Shown: piece by piece, positions 47,434 through 57,056 of the stretch | How positions within the stretch are numbered: position 1 is the stretch's first letter | Layout: each line of letters starts with the position of its first letter | Source: Methylophilus sp. 5 | Lineage (GTDB): Bacteria; Pseudomonadota; Gammaproteobacteria; Burkholderiales; Methylophilaceae | Reading direction: 5' to 3' | DNA: 64,000 nt | Assembly (NCBI RefSeq): GCF_000515275.1 | Contig: NZ_KI911560.1 | Span: 248,001-312,000 of the forward strand | Made by a program: the position numbers and the translations under genes | The notes under the pieces: model-generated | Seen by the model: the letters and a program-made list of their open reading frames with translations, nothing else | Told to the model about the DNA's origin: nothing | Databases searched by the model: none

Positions 47434-48387
47434 TTATCCTGCGGCAGATGCAGGTTCAACCATGATCCAATAACGGCTTGGCGCAATCACTTGCACCGGT
47501 AAGGTTTTTTGCAGCAAATCCAGCGCGGCATCGGTATCGGTTAACGGAAACGCACCCGACACCGTTATTTGCTTTAAATCAGGATGGCAACGGATCACAC
47601 CACGGCGATACCGCGCCAACTCTTTGAGTAAATGGTCTAACGGCATGTCTTGTGCCAGCAACATGCCTTGTTGCCAAGTGCCCACACGTTGTTCAGCCAA
47701 CCGTGTTTGCTCAAAGGCATCTTGAGCAAATGAACGTTGCTGCCCGGCTTGCACCACTGCACTTCGGCCATTGCGGAGGTCAATACGGACAGCCCCCTCA
47801 GTGACGGCCAGCGTGGTGCGCTCTGCACTCAACCGGACATTAAAGCGCGTACCCAATGGCACCAGCTGCCCGTGTGGCGTTGTTACGACTAATGGGCGCT
47901 GATCCTGATGCCCGGTTTCCAGCCAGATTTCCCCCTGGCGCAACATAATCTGGCGTTGGGCGTGGTATTGCACATCGACTGCTGAATCTGTATTCAAGAC
48001 CAGCCGTGTGCCATCGCCCAATTGCAGGTGTTTTTGCTCACCGACAGCCGTCTGGTATTCCGCACGCCAGCGCGAAAATGGCAAGGTGCGATAACCCAGC
48101 CAGGCAGCGGGCACTAATATACCCAGTGTGCCCAGTTTTTTGAGGGCATTGCGACGCGATGCCGGATCTATGCTTGTGAGCACCTGCTTAGCAAAGTGTT
48201 TGTGTGGCACTTGTGCAAAGGTGTGCTGTATGTGGGTCAGGCGTGACCAGGCCGCTGCATGCTGCGGATGGCTAGCCACCCAGTGTTCAAACGCCTCTAG
48301 CGTGGCCGCCGTTGGTTGCTCGGATTGCAGTTTGAGCAGCCAGTCTACTGCTTGCTCCAGTGCGGGCTGAGTGCCGGACGAGATCAT
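47434..48387 (-). CDS. FecR-family anti-sigma regulator, cluster F second pair
   Basis: 317 residues from ATG at 48387, overlapping the sigma stop (ATGA). Cytoplasmic EQAVDWLLKLQSEQP, then SRRNALKKLGTLGILVPAAW, a twin-arginine-like membrane segment, FecR domain (VGEQKHLQLGDGTRLVLNTD, LRQGEIWLETG), C-terminal VSGAFPLTDTDAAL. Typical of the standard FecR proteins in the other clusters. Confidence 0.92.
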   Translation of the reverse strand: MISSGTQPALEQAVDWLLKLQSEQPTAATLEAFEHWVASHPQHAAAWSRLTHIQHTFAQVPHKHFAKQVLTSIDPASRRNALKKLGTLGILVPAAWLGYRTLPFSRWRAEYQTAVGEQKHLQLGDGTRLVLNTDSAVDVQYHAQRQIMLRQGEIWLETGHQDQRPLVVTTPHGQLVPLGTRFNVRLSAERTTLAVTEGAVRIDLRNGRSAVVQAGQQRSFAQDAFEQTRLAEQRVGTWQQGMLLAQDMPLDHLLKELARYRRGVIRCHPDLKQITVSGAFPLTDTDAALDLLQKTLPVQVIAPSRYWIMVEPASAAG

Positions 48388-48884
48388 AAGCTCAAGCACG
48401 CCAGATACGCCTTACGCATATGACGCTTAACGGTAATTAATGACAGGCCAAGCTGGTCGGCAATGTGTTGATAGGTCAAGCCATCTAATTGCGCCAACAA
48501 AAAAATAGCGCGGGTTTGCGCAGGCATGTTTTGCAATAGCCGATCAATTTGCTGTAGCGACTCTAAAATCAAATGCTGCTCTTCTACCGATGGGCACAAG
48601 TCTGCTGGCAGTTGCGCCATCGTTTCATAATAAGCACGCACGACTTGCTGGTGGCGCCAGTGATCGATCACCAGCCCTTTGGCAATATGCACCAGCAAAG
48701 CCCTGGGCTCCGCCGCCAACTGCGCCAGCTTGTCTTTATGCATCACGCGCAAAAACGTGTCATGCGCAATATCTGCCGCATCCCAGCTGTTACCTGTTTT
48801 TTTGCGTAACCAGCCTTGCAACCAGTCATGATGCTGGTAGTAGACTTCTTGTAATTGTTGCCAGCGCGTATTTAGCAAAGCCAT
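48384..48884 (-). CDS. ECF sigma factor, FecI-like, cluster F second gene
   Basis: 166 residues; region 2 WDAADIAHDTFLRVM near 34-48, region 4 DGLTYQHIADQLGLSLITVKRHM near 134-156, and the usual YYQHHDWLQGWLRKKTG N-terminus. Unlike every other first-in-cluster sigma gene here it has no Fur-box-like sequence in the 44 bases upstream, which fits its lying inside the F transcription unit behind another sigma/FecR pair. Confidence 0.92.
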   Translation of the reverse strand: MALLNTRWQQLQEVYYQHHDWLQGWLRKKTGNSWDAADIAHDTFLRVMHKDKLAQLAAEPRALLVHIAKGLVIDHWRHQQVVRAYYETMAQLPADLCPSVEEQHLILESLQQIDRLLQNMPAQTRAIFLLAQLDGLTYQHIADQLGLSLITVKRHMRKAYLACLSL

Positions 48885-48928
48885 AGCACGCGCTTTCCGG
48901 CCAACACAAAAAAGAGGCTCATCATTGT

Positions 48929-49771
48929 TTAACGATGCCTGATCACAACCGACTGGTCGGGCCGCCGGTCTACGTGCACGGGCAGAATCTCGGGCAATAC
49001 ATCAAGCAAGGCATCAATGCCTTTGATGTCGTATTCACCAGACAGGCGATATTGCGCGATGCGCGGATCAGCAATGTCAATCTGGCCAACATGGTAGCGC
49101 TGCACCTCGGCCACCACCTCGGCCAGCGGTGTGGCATCAAACATCAACCGCCCCTGTTGCCAGGCCGTGGCTGCGTTGTGGGCGTTGCAACAATGGTCGC
49201 TCATCTGGCCTGCTTGCGTATTCACAGACATACCCTTGGTGAGTAGTCGCGTTTGCTGTGCGGTATACACTTCTACACTGCCCTCAACCACGGTCACCAC
49301 CGCGCCAGGCTGGGTATGGCGCACATTAAACACGGTGCCAATATCCCTGATCTCAGCCTGGTTAGCGTAAACGGTAAACGGCTGCCAGCCATGCTTAACC
49401 GTGAACAAGGCTTCGCCCTGCTGCAAATAAAGCTGGCGCGAACGCACATGCTGCTCGGCAACTAGCACGCTATTGGTATTCAATATCACCTGGCTGCCAT
49501 CTTTTAATTGCACGGTCGCCTGCTGCCCAATCGCGGTGTGCAGTGTCTCGGTTGAAACCATGGGGTCCAGCCAGCCCACTGTCAGCAGCAAGCACATGCT
49601 GGTGGTGATCAGTGTTTTTTTAAATTGACGCTGCTGCTGTGTTTGCTGCCTGGCCTCACGTAAAATATCTTCTTTGGCCGGAAAATGCGCCAGCAAGGCA
49701 TCACTATATGGCGACAACGAGTCCTCTGGCGCTTTCGGCAATACAGCAGGCATGTGGTTTTGCTCCAGCAT
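48929..49771 (-). CDS. Divergent FecR-family regulator, cluster F first pair
   Basis: 280 residues from ATG at 49771, sharing a base with the sigma stop (TGATG). It lacks the usual AAEWxxRL cytoplasmic motif and the twin arginines; its membrane segment is KKTLITTSMCLLLTVGW (about residues 52-68). The periplasmic part keeps the FecR features IGQQATVQLKDGSQVILNTN and LQQGEALFTV and ends with LSGEYDIKGIDALLDVLPEI. It is shorter than the other FecR proteins (about 315-330). Partner of the divergent sigma upstream. Confidence 0.88.
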   Translation of the reverse strand: MLEQNHMPAVLPKAPEDSLSPYSDALLAHFPAKEDILREARQQTQQQRQFKKTLITTSMCLLLTVGWLDPMVSTETLHTAIGQQATVQLKDGSQVILNTNSVLVAEQHVRSRQLYLQQGEALFTVKHGWQPFTVYANQAEIRDIGTVFNVRHTQPGAVVTVVEGSVEVYTAQQTRLLTKGMSVNTQAGQMSDHCCNAHNAATAWQQGRLMFDATPLAEVVAEVQRYHVGQIDIADPRIAQYRLSGEYDIKGIDALLDVLPEILPVHVDRRPDQSVVIRHR

Positions 49772-50283
49772 CACAGTGACACCTCCCATGCGCGCTGAAT
49801 AGCCGCCATGGCTTTGCCAAAGTGCTGCGTCACCATATTGCGTGAAATCCCCAATTCATCTGCAATTTCCTGCTGTGGCATCTGATGCAAGCGGTGCAAT
49901 AAAAACACCTGGCGCTGACGGGCGGGCAATTGCTCAATCATCGTAATCAACGCGGCCAGCCTCTGCTTAAAATGCAAAATATGCGCACCATCATGCGTAC
50001 TAGAGGTGGTCGCTATGGCTTGCATATCGGCAATATGGCGCTGCTGCACCTGCTGGCTACGGCATTTGTCAATGGCTCTATGCTTGAGCAAGTGCTGTAA
50101 AAATGCCAACGGCGTATGCACCACCTGTTGCGGTGGCCGCTCTATCAACTCGACACACACATCGTGCACCACATCTTGCGCAAAATGCCGATCACCAAAA
50201 TGATGCCGCACGTAATTGACCAAATGGTCATAGTGATAGACCAAGGTCACAACGAGTGAGGAGTTTTCAGGGGTGAGTAACAC
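49771..50283 (-). CDS. Divergent ECF sigma factor, cluster F first gene
   Basis: 170 residues from a GTG at 50283. Region 2 is HFAQDVVHDVCVELIERPP and region 4 HQMPQQEIADELGISRNMVTQHF, but the HHxWLxxWLRRKL signature shared by the other seven is absent (VYHYDHLVNYVRHHFG instead). It is therefore a separate FecI lineage. It is the Fur-controlled entry gene of cluster F. Confidence 0.9.
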   Translation of the reverse strand: MLLTPENSSLVVTLVYHYDHLVNYVRHHFGDRHFAQDVVHDVCVELIERPPQQVVHTPLAFLQHLLKHRAIDKCRSQQVQQRHIADMQAIATTSSTHDGAHILHFKQRLAALITMIEQLPARQRQVFLLHRLHQMPQQEIADELGISRNMVTQHFGKAMAAIQRAWEVSL

Positions 50284-50345
50284 AGTTGCCAGCTAATATA
50301 TGCTTAATAGCCAATATCTTAGCTGGCTCTGATTTTTTTCGCAAA

Positions 50346-50360
50346 TGAAAATCATTATCA
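50346..50360. promoter_or_regulatory. Fur box, cluster F
   Basis: TGAAAAT-C-ATTATCA, 7-1-7 inverted repeat 62 bases before the GTG start of the first sigma gene. Confidence 0.72.
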
Positions 50361-50407
50361 ATTGATTGTCAAGTCATGATCTCACCTATCTTTACTTACT
50401 CAGGCAT

Positions 50408-50437
50408 AAAAAAACCGCCATGGCAGGCATGGCGGTT
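50408..50437 (-). terminator. Rho-independent terminator of metE
   Basis: Minus strand: AACCGCCATG, five-base loop, CATGGCGGTT followed by a T run. Isolates metE from the cluster F transcription unit. Confidence 0.85.
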
Positions 50438-50497
50438 AAATTTGCTCACTGACAATACAGTGAAACGGGTATCAAGCCCTCTGCTCACTGCGCGCGA

Positions 50498-52789
50498 TCA
50501 GGCACTGGCACGCAATGTTTTGGCAGCAGCCACCATATTGGTCAGTGCTGGCAACACTTCTGCCCATTGCCGGGTTTTCAAGCCACAATCCGGGTTCACC
50601 CACAAACGCTCTGCTGGCACACGTTCGGCCGCTTTTTGCATCAACTGCACAATATGGTCCTGGGTTGGGATATTTGGCGAGTGAATGTCATATACCCCCG
50701 GCCCGATTTCGTTCGGGTAGTTGAAGGTGTCAAACGCATCCAGCAACTCCATATCCGAGCGCGACGTTTCAATCGTGATCACATCGGCATCCATGTCGGC
50801 GATCGCAGCAATAATGTCGTTAAACTCCGAATAGCACATATGCGTATGAATCTGGGTTTCGTCCTGCACACCGTTAGCCGTGATGCGGAAAGACTCCACC
50901 GCCCATTGCAGATACTCTTTCCATTGTGATTGACGCAAAGGCAAGCCCTCACGCAAGGCCGCTTCATCAATCTGAATCACGTTGATGCCTGCTTTTTCCA
51001 AATCGAGCACCTCTTCACGAATCGCCAATGCCAATTGGTAGCAGCTCACTGCACGTGGCTGGTCATCACGCACAAACGACCAGTTGAGTATCGTCACCGG
51101 GCCCGTCAACATGCCTTTCATCGGCTTGCTGGTGAGTGATTGCGCATACTTGATCCACGCTACCGTCATGGCTTGCGGGCGGCTAATATCGCCAAACAAG
51201 ATAGGTGGTTTGACGCAACGGGAACCATAAGACTGCACCCAGCCAAACTGGCTAAACGCATAGCCATCGAGCTGCTCGCCAAAGTACTCCACCATATCGT
51301 TACGCTCGGCCTCGCCATGCACCAATACGTCCAGGCCCAACAACTCCTGCTCGCGTACACTGCGTTCGATTTCAGTTTTCATCGCGATTTCATAGCCAGC
51401 GTTATCCAACGCCCCCGCCTTGAACTGACTACGTGCCTGACGAATCTCAGCCGTTTGCGGGAAAGAGCCAATGGTGGTGGTCGGATACTTGGGCAACTTG
51501 AGCAATGCGGCCTGTTTGGTCGCACGTTGCGCATACCCATTTTGACGTTGGCCCAATTGTGGCGTGAGTGTTGCCAACGCGGCTTTCACCTGTGGGTTAT
51601 GCACACGCTTCGAGGTGCGACGCGCATCAATTGCCACCTGGTTCACTGCCAGGGCCACTTTAACCGCCGCACGGCCATGATTCAATGCCGTCGCCAATAC
51701 CTGCAATTCATCCAGTTTTTGCTTGGCAAAGGCCAGCCAGGACTTGACCTCAGACTCCAGTGTCACCTCGCTATCGAGATCTACTGGCACATGCAACAAC
51801 GAGCACGAAGGCGCCAACCACAAACGCTCACCTAAACGTTCGGCTATCGGCTCCAGCCAATCCAACGTCGCATTCAAATCTGTTTTCCAGATATTGCGGC
51901 CGTTAATCACGCCCACAGATAACACTTTGTGTGCAGGCAGCATGCCAATTAATGGCACGATTTCCTGACGGGCATTAATGGCATCTACATGCAAACCAGC
52001 CACCGGCAAGTTAGCTGCCAGGTATTGGTTATCGGCTAATGGGCCAAAATAAGTGGCTAACAACAATTTAACGCGGCTAGCTTTCAATTGATGATACGCC
52101 AGGTTAAATGCATGCTGCCAGTCAGCCTCTAGCTCGGTCACCAATATCGGTTCATCAATCTGCACCCACTCTACGCCTTGTGCGGCCAAGGTTTCCAGCA
52201 GCTCGGTATACACTTGCAGCAATTGTGGCAACAACGCCAGCCGGTCTGAATCATCTTTTGCCTTGCCAATTGCCAAATACGTCACCGGGCCGATAATCAC
52301 CGGCTTGGCTTTCACGTGCTGTACTTTAGCTTCGGACAATTGCGCCAGCAAACGTGTTGCATCTAGCTTGAACTGTGTGTCGGCAGTAAATTCCGGCACG
52401 ATATAGTGATAATTGGTATCAAACCACTTGGTCATTTCACCCGCCGCCACGCCACCGCAGCAATGCGCATGTTCTTCAGCAGACTCGGCAGAGCGACCAC
52501 GTGCCACACGGAAGTAGTTATCCAAATCATCGCCATGAAAGCCTTGTACACGGGCTGGCAAATTACCCAGCGTAAAACTCATGTCCAGCACCTGGTCATA
52601 AAACGCAAAGTCACCCACAGGTGCCAAGTCCAGATTAGCTTGCAACGCCCAGTTGCCGCGGCGTAAGTCCTGGCCAACCTGTTTCAATGCATCTAGTGAA
52701 GACTGCCCTTTCCAATAAGCTTCTAAAGCAAACTTTAATTCGCGTTTTGCGCCTATGCGCGGAAATCCAAGATTGTGTGTGGTAACCAT
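50498..52789 (-). CDS. metE: Cobalamin-independent methionine synthase
   Basis: 763 residues, full length. Transfers a methyl group from 5-methyltetrahydropteroyl-triglutamate to homocysteine in the cytosol. N-terminal folate-binding barrel starts [17 protein letters not shown]; the C-terminal catalytic barrel has zinc ligands in [10 protein letters not shown] (near 643) and in NPDCGLKTR (near 726), plus the acid in [14 protein letters not shown] lies 6 bases before the ATG. Divergent from metR with a MetR-type box between. No cobalamin riboswitch is seen in its short leader, unlike nrdA. Confidence 0.96.
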   Translation of the reverse strand: MVTTHNLGFPRIGAKRELKFALEAYWKGQSSLDALKQVGQDLRRGNWALQANLDLAPVGDFAFYDQVLDMSFTLGNLPARVQGFHGDDLDNYFRVARGRSAESAEEHAHCCGGVAAGEMTKWFDTNYHYIVPEFTADTQFKLDATRLLAQLSEAKVQHVKAKPVIIGPVTYLAIGKAKDDSDRLALLPQLLQVYTELLETLAAQGVEWVQIDEPILVTELEADWQHAFNLAYHQLKASRVKLLLATYFGPLADNQYLAANLPVAGLHVDAINARQEIVPLIGMLPAHKVLSVGVINGRNIWKTDLNATLDWLEPIAERLGERLWLAPSCSLLHVPVDLDSEVTLESEVKSWLAFAKQKLDELQVLATALNHGRAAVKVALAVNQVAIDARRTSKRVHNPQVKAALATLTPQLGQRQNGYAQRATKQAALLKLPKYPTTTIGSFPQTAEIRQARSQFKAGALDNAGYEIAMKTEIERSVREQELLGLDVLVHGEAERNDMVEYFGEQLDGYAFSQFGWVQSYGSRCVKPPILFGDISRPQAMTVAWIKYAQSLTSKPMKGMLTGPVTILNWSFVRDDQPRAVSCYQLALAIREEVLDLEKAGINVIQIDEAALREGLPLRQSQWKEYLQWAVESFRITANGVQDETQIHTHMCYSEFNDIIAAIADMDADVITIETSRSDMELLDAFDTFNYPNEIGPGVYDIHSPNIPTQDHIVQLMQKAAERVPAERLWVNPDCGLKTRQWAEVLPALTNMVAAAKTLRASA

Positions 52790-52842
52790 GTGTGCCTCGT
52801 GATTAATCGTTTCAGAACACGCATTCTAAAAAACACAAACCA

Positions 52843-52865
52843 TGAAGTAAAATGGTATTATTTCA
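52843..52865. promoter_or_regulatory. MetR-type LysR box
   Basis: TGAAGTAA...TATTATTTCA, an imperfect 23-base inverted repeat in the 109-base metE-metR gap, framed by the TGAA and TTCA ends seen in MetR sites. Confidence 0.6.
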
Positions 52866-52898
52866 ACAATCAATTAATTTTATTCATACATAAACCCG

Positions 52899-53780
52899 AT
52901 GATTGAACGTATCCATTTAGCAATTATTCGTGAAGTTGAGCGGCAAGGCTCATTGACAGCCGCTGCCGAACATTTATTCCTGACCCAATCAGCCCTCAGT
53001 CACTCGATTAAAAAGCTGGAGCAGCAATTAGGCACGGATATCTGGCTACGTGAAGGTCGCAGTTTAAGGCTCACGCAAGCCGGGCAATACCTGCTGGCGG
53101 TCGCCAACCGATTGTTACCGCAACTTTCGCTCGCTGAAGAACGCTTGCGCCAGTTTGCGCAAGGCGAGCGCGGCACCCTGCGCATAGGCATGGAGTGTCA
53201 CCCGTGTTACCAATGGCTACTCAAAGTGGTGTCACCCTATTTAGCCGCCTGGCCGGACGTAGATGTAGATGTTAAACAGAAGTTCCAGTTTGGCGGCATA
53301 GGCGCTCTGTTTGGCTACGAGATCGACATGCTGGTCACCCCAGACCCGCTGTATAAACCCGGCCTGATGTTTCAACCAGTGTTTGATTACGAACAGGTGC
53401 TGGTGGTGAATAGCCAGCACGCATTGGCGCAGTCGGCCTATGTGCTGCCCGAGCAGCTCAGCAGCGAAACCCTGATTACCTATCCGGTCGATATTGATAG
53501 ACTGGATATTTATAACCAGTTTTTGCAACCCGCAGGCATCAGCCCGCAGTTGCACAAGCCAATAGAAACCACAGACATCATGCTGCAAATGGTCGCCAGC
53601 GGCCGTGGTGTCGCGGCCTTGCCGCGCTGGCTGGTCGAAGAGTATCAAAGCCGTTTTGAGGTGGTGCCGGTAAAACTGGGTAAGCAAGGCATCGCCAAGC
53701 AGATTTACTTAGGCATACGCGAAACAGAGGTGCAGATTGATTATGTGCAGGCGTTTATTGCGTTAGCCAACGCACAATAA
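52899..53780 (+). CDS. metR: LysR-family regulator of methionine genes
   Basis: 293 residues. N-terminal winged helix-turn-helix (residues 5-62; GSLTAAAEHLFLTQSALSHS) then an effector domain that in MetR senses homocysteine. Divergent placement from metE and the sequence LRIGMECHPCYQWL are typical of MetR. It should activate metE and repress itself through the intergenic inverted repeat. Start ATG chosen because it gives the normal LysR N-terminus. Confidence 0.93.
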   Translation: MIERIHLAIIREVERQGSLTAAAEHLFLTQSALSHSIKKLEQQLGTDIWLREGRSLRLTQAGQYLLAVANRLLPQLSLAEERLRQFAQGERGTLRIGMECHPCYQWLLKVVSPYLAAWPDVDVDVKQKFQFGGIGALFGYEIDMLVTPDPLYKPGLMFQPVFDYEQVLVVNSQHALAQSAYVLPEQLSSETLITYPVDIDRLDIYNQFLQPAGISPQLHKPIETTDIMLQMVASGRGVAALPRWLVEEYQSRFEVVPVKLGKQGIAKQIYLGIRETEVQIDYVQAFIALANAQ

Positions 53781-53841
53781 CGTACCTGCCACTTACGCGC
53801 AGCTACTAGGGCTTGAGCAAACAATGCGGGCTGAAGCAGGC

Positions 53842-55500
53842 TTATTGGGCGGGCTGCGCTTTAAGCGCTCGCGTGTTGATCAGCCAGTGATAGTCGCTAT
53901 GGCAAGCGGATGACTTGAATTGATAAGCCGTCAGCAAGGAGCAAAACACATCATCATGGCTCAGCGGATAGTCTGCATATGGCTGGATTTGCGCGACCTG
54001 ATACTTAAAGTGACGACCGAACCATACAATGGCTGGCACGTGGGTTTGCTCTTTAGGCGCCACTAAATAAGGTGCCGCATGCAAATAAATACCTTGTTCG
54101 CCTAATGACTCACCATGGTCTGACACATACAGCATGGCGGTCTCACGTTGAGCATCATATTTTTTCAGAAACTGAATCACTTCAGACAAGAAATAATCGG
54201 TATAAAGGATCGCATTATCATAGGCATTATCTACCTCCTGTTGGCTGCACTCGGACAAGCGTCCCGTCATACAAATAGGCATAAACTGCTTAAACTCATC
54301 AGGATAACGACGATAATACTCAGGCCCATGATTGCCCATTTGATGCAAGACAATCAACACGTCATGACCTTTGCTCTTGCTCACAAACTGATCCAGCCCA
54401 GCCAGCATGCCAATGTCCCTACACTCGTTTGCCTCGCACACAGAGTTTTGGCTTGGTGACTTAAAGTCTTCATAGGGCACACGCAAAGCCACACCCTTAG
54501 AATCGGAGTTGTTATCTCGCCACAACACCTTGACGCCGCGTTCACTCAGCACATCCAGCGCATTCTGCATATGCAGTGCTTTTTCTTCATTGTATTGTTT
54601 GCGCGTCAACATCGAGAACATACAAGGAACAGAAACACCCGTCGATGTGCCACAGGAAGTGACATTTTGTAAACTGACGACTTGCTCATTACTCAGACGC
54701 GGATTAGTCGGCTTGTGATAACCGTTGAGCGCAAAACGATCAAAGCGTGCCGTCTCTCCCACAACCATGATCATCAACTTAGGGTATGCGCTTGGTGCTA
54801 CATTGATTTTCTCTGTAGCAACCTTGCTTAGGCCGCTCACTTTTGAGCTAAACAGCTTGCCCGCGCCCCACTTGATTAACGAGTAATTATAAAAGGTGGG
54901 GTTCGCATACATGCGCACAATCTTATGCTCACGAACAAACTCCGTGTACTCAGCCTTAAATGGCACAACCACCAATACAATACCCAGGCATAGCCAGCCC
55001 ATATGCTTTAGGCGCACAACAATCGAGTCAACGCCAAGCGAGTGCGTCGATGTTTTCCAAATCAGCAATATCGCAGGCAACAGGCCAAGCAAGAGCATAC
55101 GTATCGCAAAACTCCAGGTGAGTAACCCAGCGACTTCTTTGCTATCTGTCTTTAAAGCATTATCCAGCATGACCGTATCAATGATCACACCGAACTCATC
55201 CATATAATAGCCAGTAAACGCACTCGCCAGCACAATCAAGGCCAATAACCAGCGGGTCGCCCTGCCATGGCAAATGAGCATGAGCCAAAGGGCTGTGATC
55301 AATGTAAAGAAAATTGTCACACTGATGAGAAAGCCCGCATGTTCAAACCGCCAAGGAAAATACTTTAGCAAATGTGCAAACAGGGCATTGTTAGCCGTAA
55401 GCATTAAACCAAACGTCACCACCCAGATTAAACGCATTTGAGGCGTCATCACGTTCAGTATATAAGTCGTTAATGTTGAAAAGAAACGCATATTCGGCAT
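53842..55500 (-). CDS. eptA: Lipid A phosphoethanolamine transferase, EptA family
   Basis: 552 residues. Five N-terminal membrane helices (about residues 10-175) followed by a periplasmic sulfatase-fold domain. Catalytic residues: Glu in VVGETARFDRF, nucleophile Thr in SCGTSTGVSVPCMF (near 285), His in MGNHGPEY and the DH pair in VSDHGESLGE. It moves phosphoethanolamine from phosphatidylethanolamine to lipid A, reducing its negative charge and polymyxin binding. The cysteines between (NSVCEANECRD, MPICMTGRLSEC) fit the family disulphides. Start may be ATG 55500 or the in-frame ATG three codons later. Converges with metR. Confidence 0.93.
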   Translation of the reverse strand: MPNMRFFSTLTTYILNVMTPQMRLIWVVTFGLMLTANNALFAHLLKYFPWRFEHAGFLISVTIFFTLITALWLMLICHGRATRWLLALIVLASAFTGYYMDEFGVIIDTVMLDNALKTDSKEVAGLLTWSFAIRMLLLGLLPAILLIWKTSTHSLGVDSIVVRLKHMGWLCLGIVLVVVPFKAEYTEFVREHKIVRMYANPTFYNYSLIKWGAGKLFSSKVSGLSKVATEKINVAPSAYPKLMIMVVGETARFDRFALNGYHKPTNPRLSNEQVVSLQNVTSCGTSTGVSVPCMFSMLTRKQYNEEKALHMQNALDVLSERGVKVLWRDNNSDSKGVALRVPYEDFKSPSQNSVCEANECRDIGMLAGLDQFVSKSKGHDVLIVLHQMGNHGPEYYRRYPDEFKQFMPICMTGRLSECSQQEVDNAYDNAILYTDYFLSEVIQFLKKYDAQRETAMLYVSDHGESLGEQGIYLHAAPYLVAPKEQTHVPAIVWFGRHFKYQVAQIQPYADYPLSHDDVFCSLLTAYQFKSSACHSDYHWLINTRALKAQPAQ

Positions 55501-55660
55501 GGATATAGTACAAGTTTAGTTTTTATCAATTGGGGACACATGCAACGATAAGCGCGTATGGTGACCGCTGCCTTTGTCACCACAATCTGTGACGGGGATT
55601 GATTATATCCGAAGTCAGTAGGCCATCGAATCGAACGCGAGAGTAACCCGAATAATTAGC

Positions 55661-55690
55661 AAAAAGACGCGGGGTAAGCGCGTCTTTTTT
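55661..55690 (-). terminator. Terminator after the 59-residue protein gene
   Basis: AAAAAGACGCG, loop, CGCGTCTTTTT; perfect stem followed by a T or A run on either side, so it can work leftward for cluster G. Confidence 0.8.
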
Positions 55691-55692
55691 GA

Positions 55693-55872
55693 TTATTTTC
55701 TGATGCTGCTTCTACGCCAGTAATACCAAATTATAAGTAGTGGAAAAGCCATGCTGAGCCACGAGAGCCAGTGCCAGATGCCAGTGCCCAGCAAGGCAGC
55801 CAGCAAGCCCAGGGTTGTTAGCAGGGCTAGCACAATCGGCCAGCCCCAAATGTCGATAAAACGTTTACTCAT
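55693..55872 (-). CDS. 59-residue two-helix membrane protein, last gene of cluster G
   Basis: Starts ATG at 55872, overlapping the PepSY stop codon (ATGA), and ends TAA just before a terminator. The product MSKRFIDIWGWPIVLALLTT continues with two hydrophobic helices (about 12-29 and 31-51) and ends YYWRRSSIRK. Length and coupling show it is a real gene although too short for most ORF cut-offs. It may be a subunit or stabiliser of the PepSY protein; no family name is claimed. Confidence 0.75.
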   Translation of the reverse strand: MSKRFIDIWGWPIVLALLTTLGLLAALLGTGIWHWLSWLSMAFPLLIIWYYWRRSSIRK

Positions 55873-57017
55873 CGCAAGGCCCCTTTCGCCATGACAGCAT
55901 GCTTGTGCTCAAGATCGGCAATGCGCTGTCCGGTATGCTGGCGGCGTTTGATCCAGAGATAAAGCCCACTCACCAGCACTACTATCGTGACCAAGTCCAG
56001 CAACGCCCAAATGACTTTTAATGGCAATCCACCATAGTCGCCAAAATGCAGCGGTTGTGACAGCAACAAGGTTTTCACATACCAGGGCATTTCCCTGGAG
56101 TCAGTCAACGTCGCGGTCTGCGCATCAATCAGCGCCGGGCGCAACAAGCGCGAGGTCAGCGGTGTATTTCCCTTCATAAACACCGTGTAATGATGCGGGC
56201 TGGAGAACATACTGCCAGGAAAAGCCACGAAGCTAACATGCATATCCGGCACGGTTTTTTTGGCTGTTTCAATTGAGTCTTGTAACGAGCCCAACCTGCT
56301 TGGCGGCGGCAGTCCTTTATAAGGCGCGATCATGTCGGCCATCTGGTCACCTTGCCAGACGGCAATCACCACCTGGCTCAAAGTATTGATAGTGCCTGTG
56401 ATACCAACCACCAGCGCCCATACCAGTGTGGCTACCCCTAGCAGGTTATGAATATCCAGCCACTTTAACCTGGCCTGCTTCTCACGCCGGAGGGTGCCAA
56501 AATCAAGGCGGCGCATAAAAGGATGATAAAGCACAATGCCAGAAATAACGGCCACAGCAAACAGCAAGCCCATCAACCCCAGAAACAGCATACCAGGCAA
56601 ACCGGCAAACATATCAATATGCAGTTTGAGCATCACATACATAAACCCGCGCTCCGGCGGTGGTTCGTCCAGCACTTTCGCCGTGCGCGAGTCAACCAGC
56701 ACAATATTTGAATCGTCAGGTGAGGCATCCATGGATTTCGCCATAGAGACTAGCGTCACGTTCGGGTGTTCGTCCTGCTGCCAAAACATAAAACGGATAA
56801 CATCCTGCGGCCGCTGCTTGCGGGCAGCCTCGGCCACGGCATCCATGCTGGCATTGGGCGTATTTTCCGCCATGACTGGGGCCTCCACCACGCCAGAAAG
56901 ATGCTCAATCTCTTCATGAAAAATCAGTGGCAAGCCAGTGATGCACAGCATCAGCAAAAATGCCGTGCACACCAGACTGGTCCACTTATGAATCAAATAC
57001 CACTTGCGTATACTCAT
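55869..57017 (-). CDS. PepSY-type inner membrane protein, cluster G
   Basis: 382 residues with four helices (about 13-33 VCTAFLLMLCITGLPLIF, 143-165, 195-215, 340-362). Histidines in YLIHKW, LHIDM, LDIHNLLG and PLHFGDYGG fit transmembrane haem ligation. It is more distant from the cluster A and C PepSY proteins than they are from each other. Lies 39 bases after the receptor gene, so is probably co-transcribed with it. Confidence 0.85.
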   Translation of the reverse strand: MSIRKWYLIHKWTSLVCTAFLLMLCITGLPLIFHEEIEHLSGVVEAPVMAENTPNASMDAVAEAARKQRPQDVIRFMFWQQDEHPNVTLVSMAKSMDASPDDSNIVLVDSRTAKVLDEPPPERGFMYVMLKLHIDMFAGLPGMLFLGLMGLLFAVAVISGIVLYHPFMRRLDFGTLRREKQARLKWLDIHNLLGVATLVWALVVGITGTINTLSQVVIAVWQGDQMADMIAPYKGLPPPSRLGSLQDSIETAKKTVPDMHVSFVAFPGSMFSSPHHYTVFMKGNTPLTSRLLRPALIDAQTATLTDSREMPWYVKTLLLSQPLHFGDYGGLPLKVIWALLDLVTIVVLVSGLYLWIKRRQHTGQRIADLEHKHAVMAKGALR

Positions 57018-57056
57018 GCTGCGGTCAATCCTCGCTTATCCCTCATGCATCCAAGC

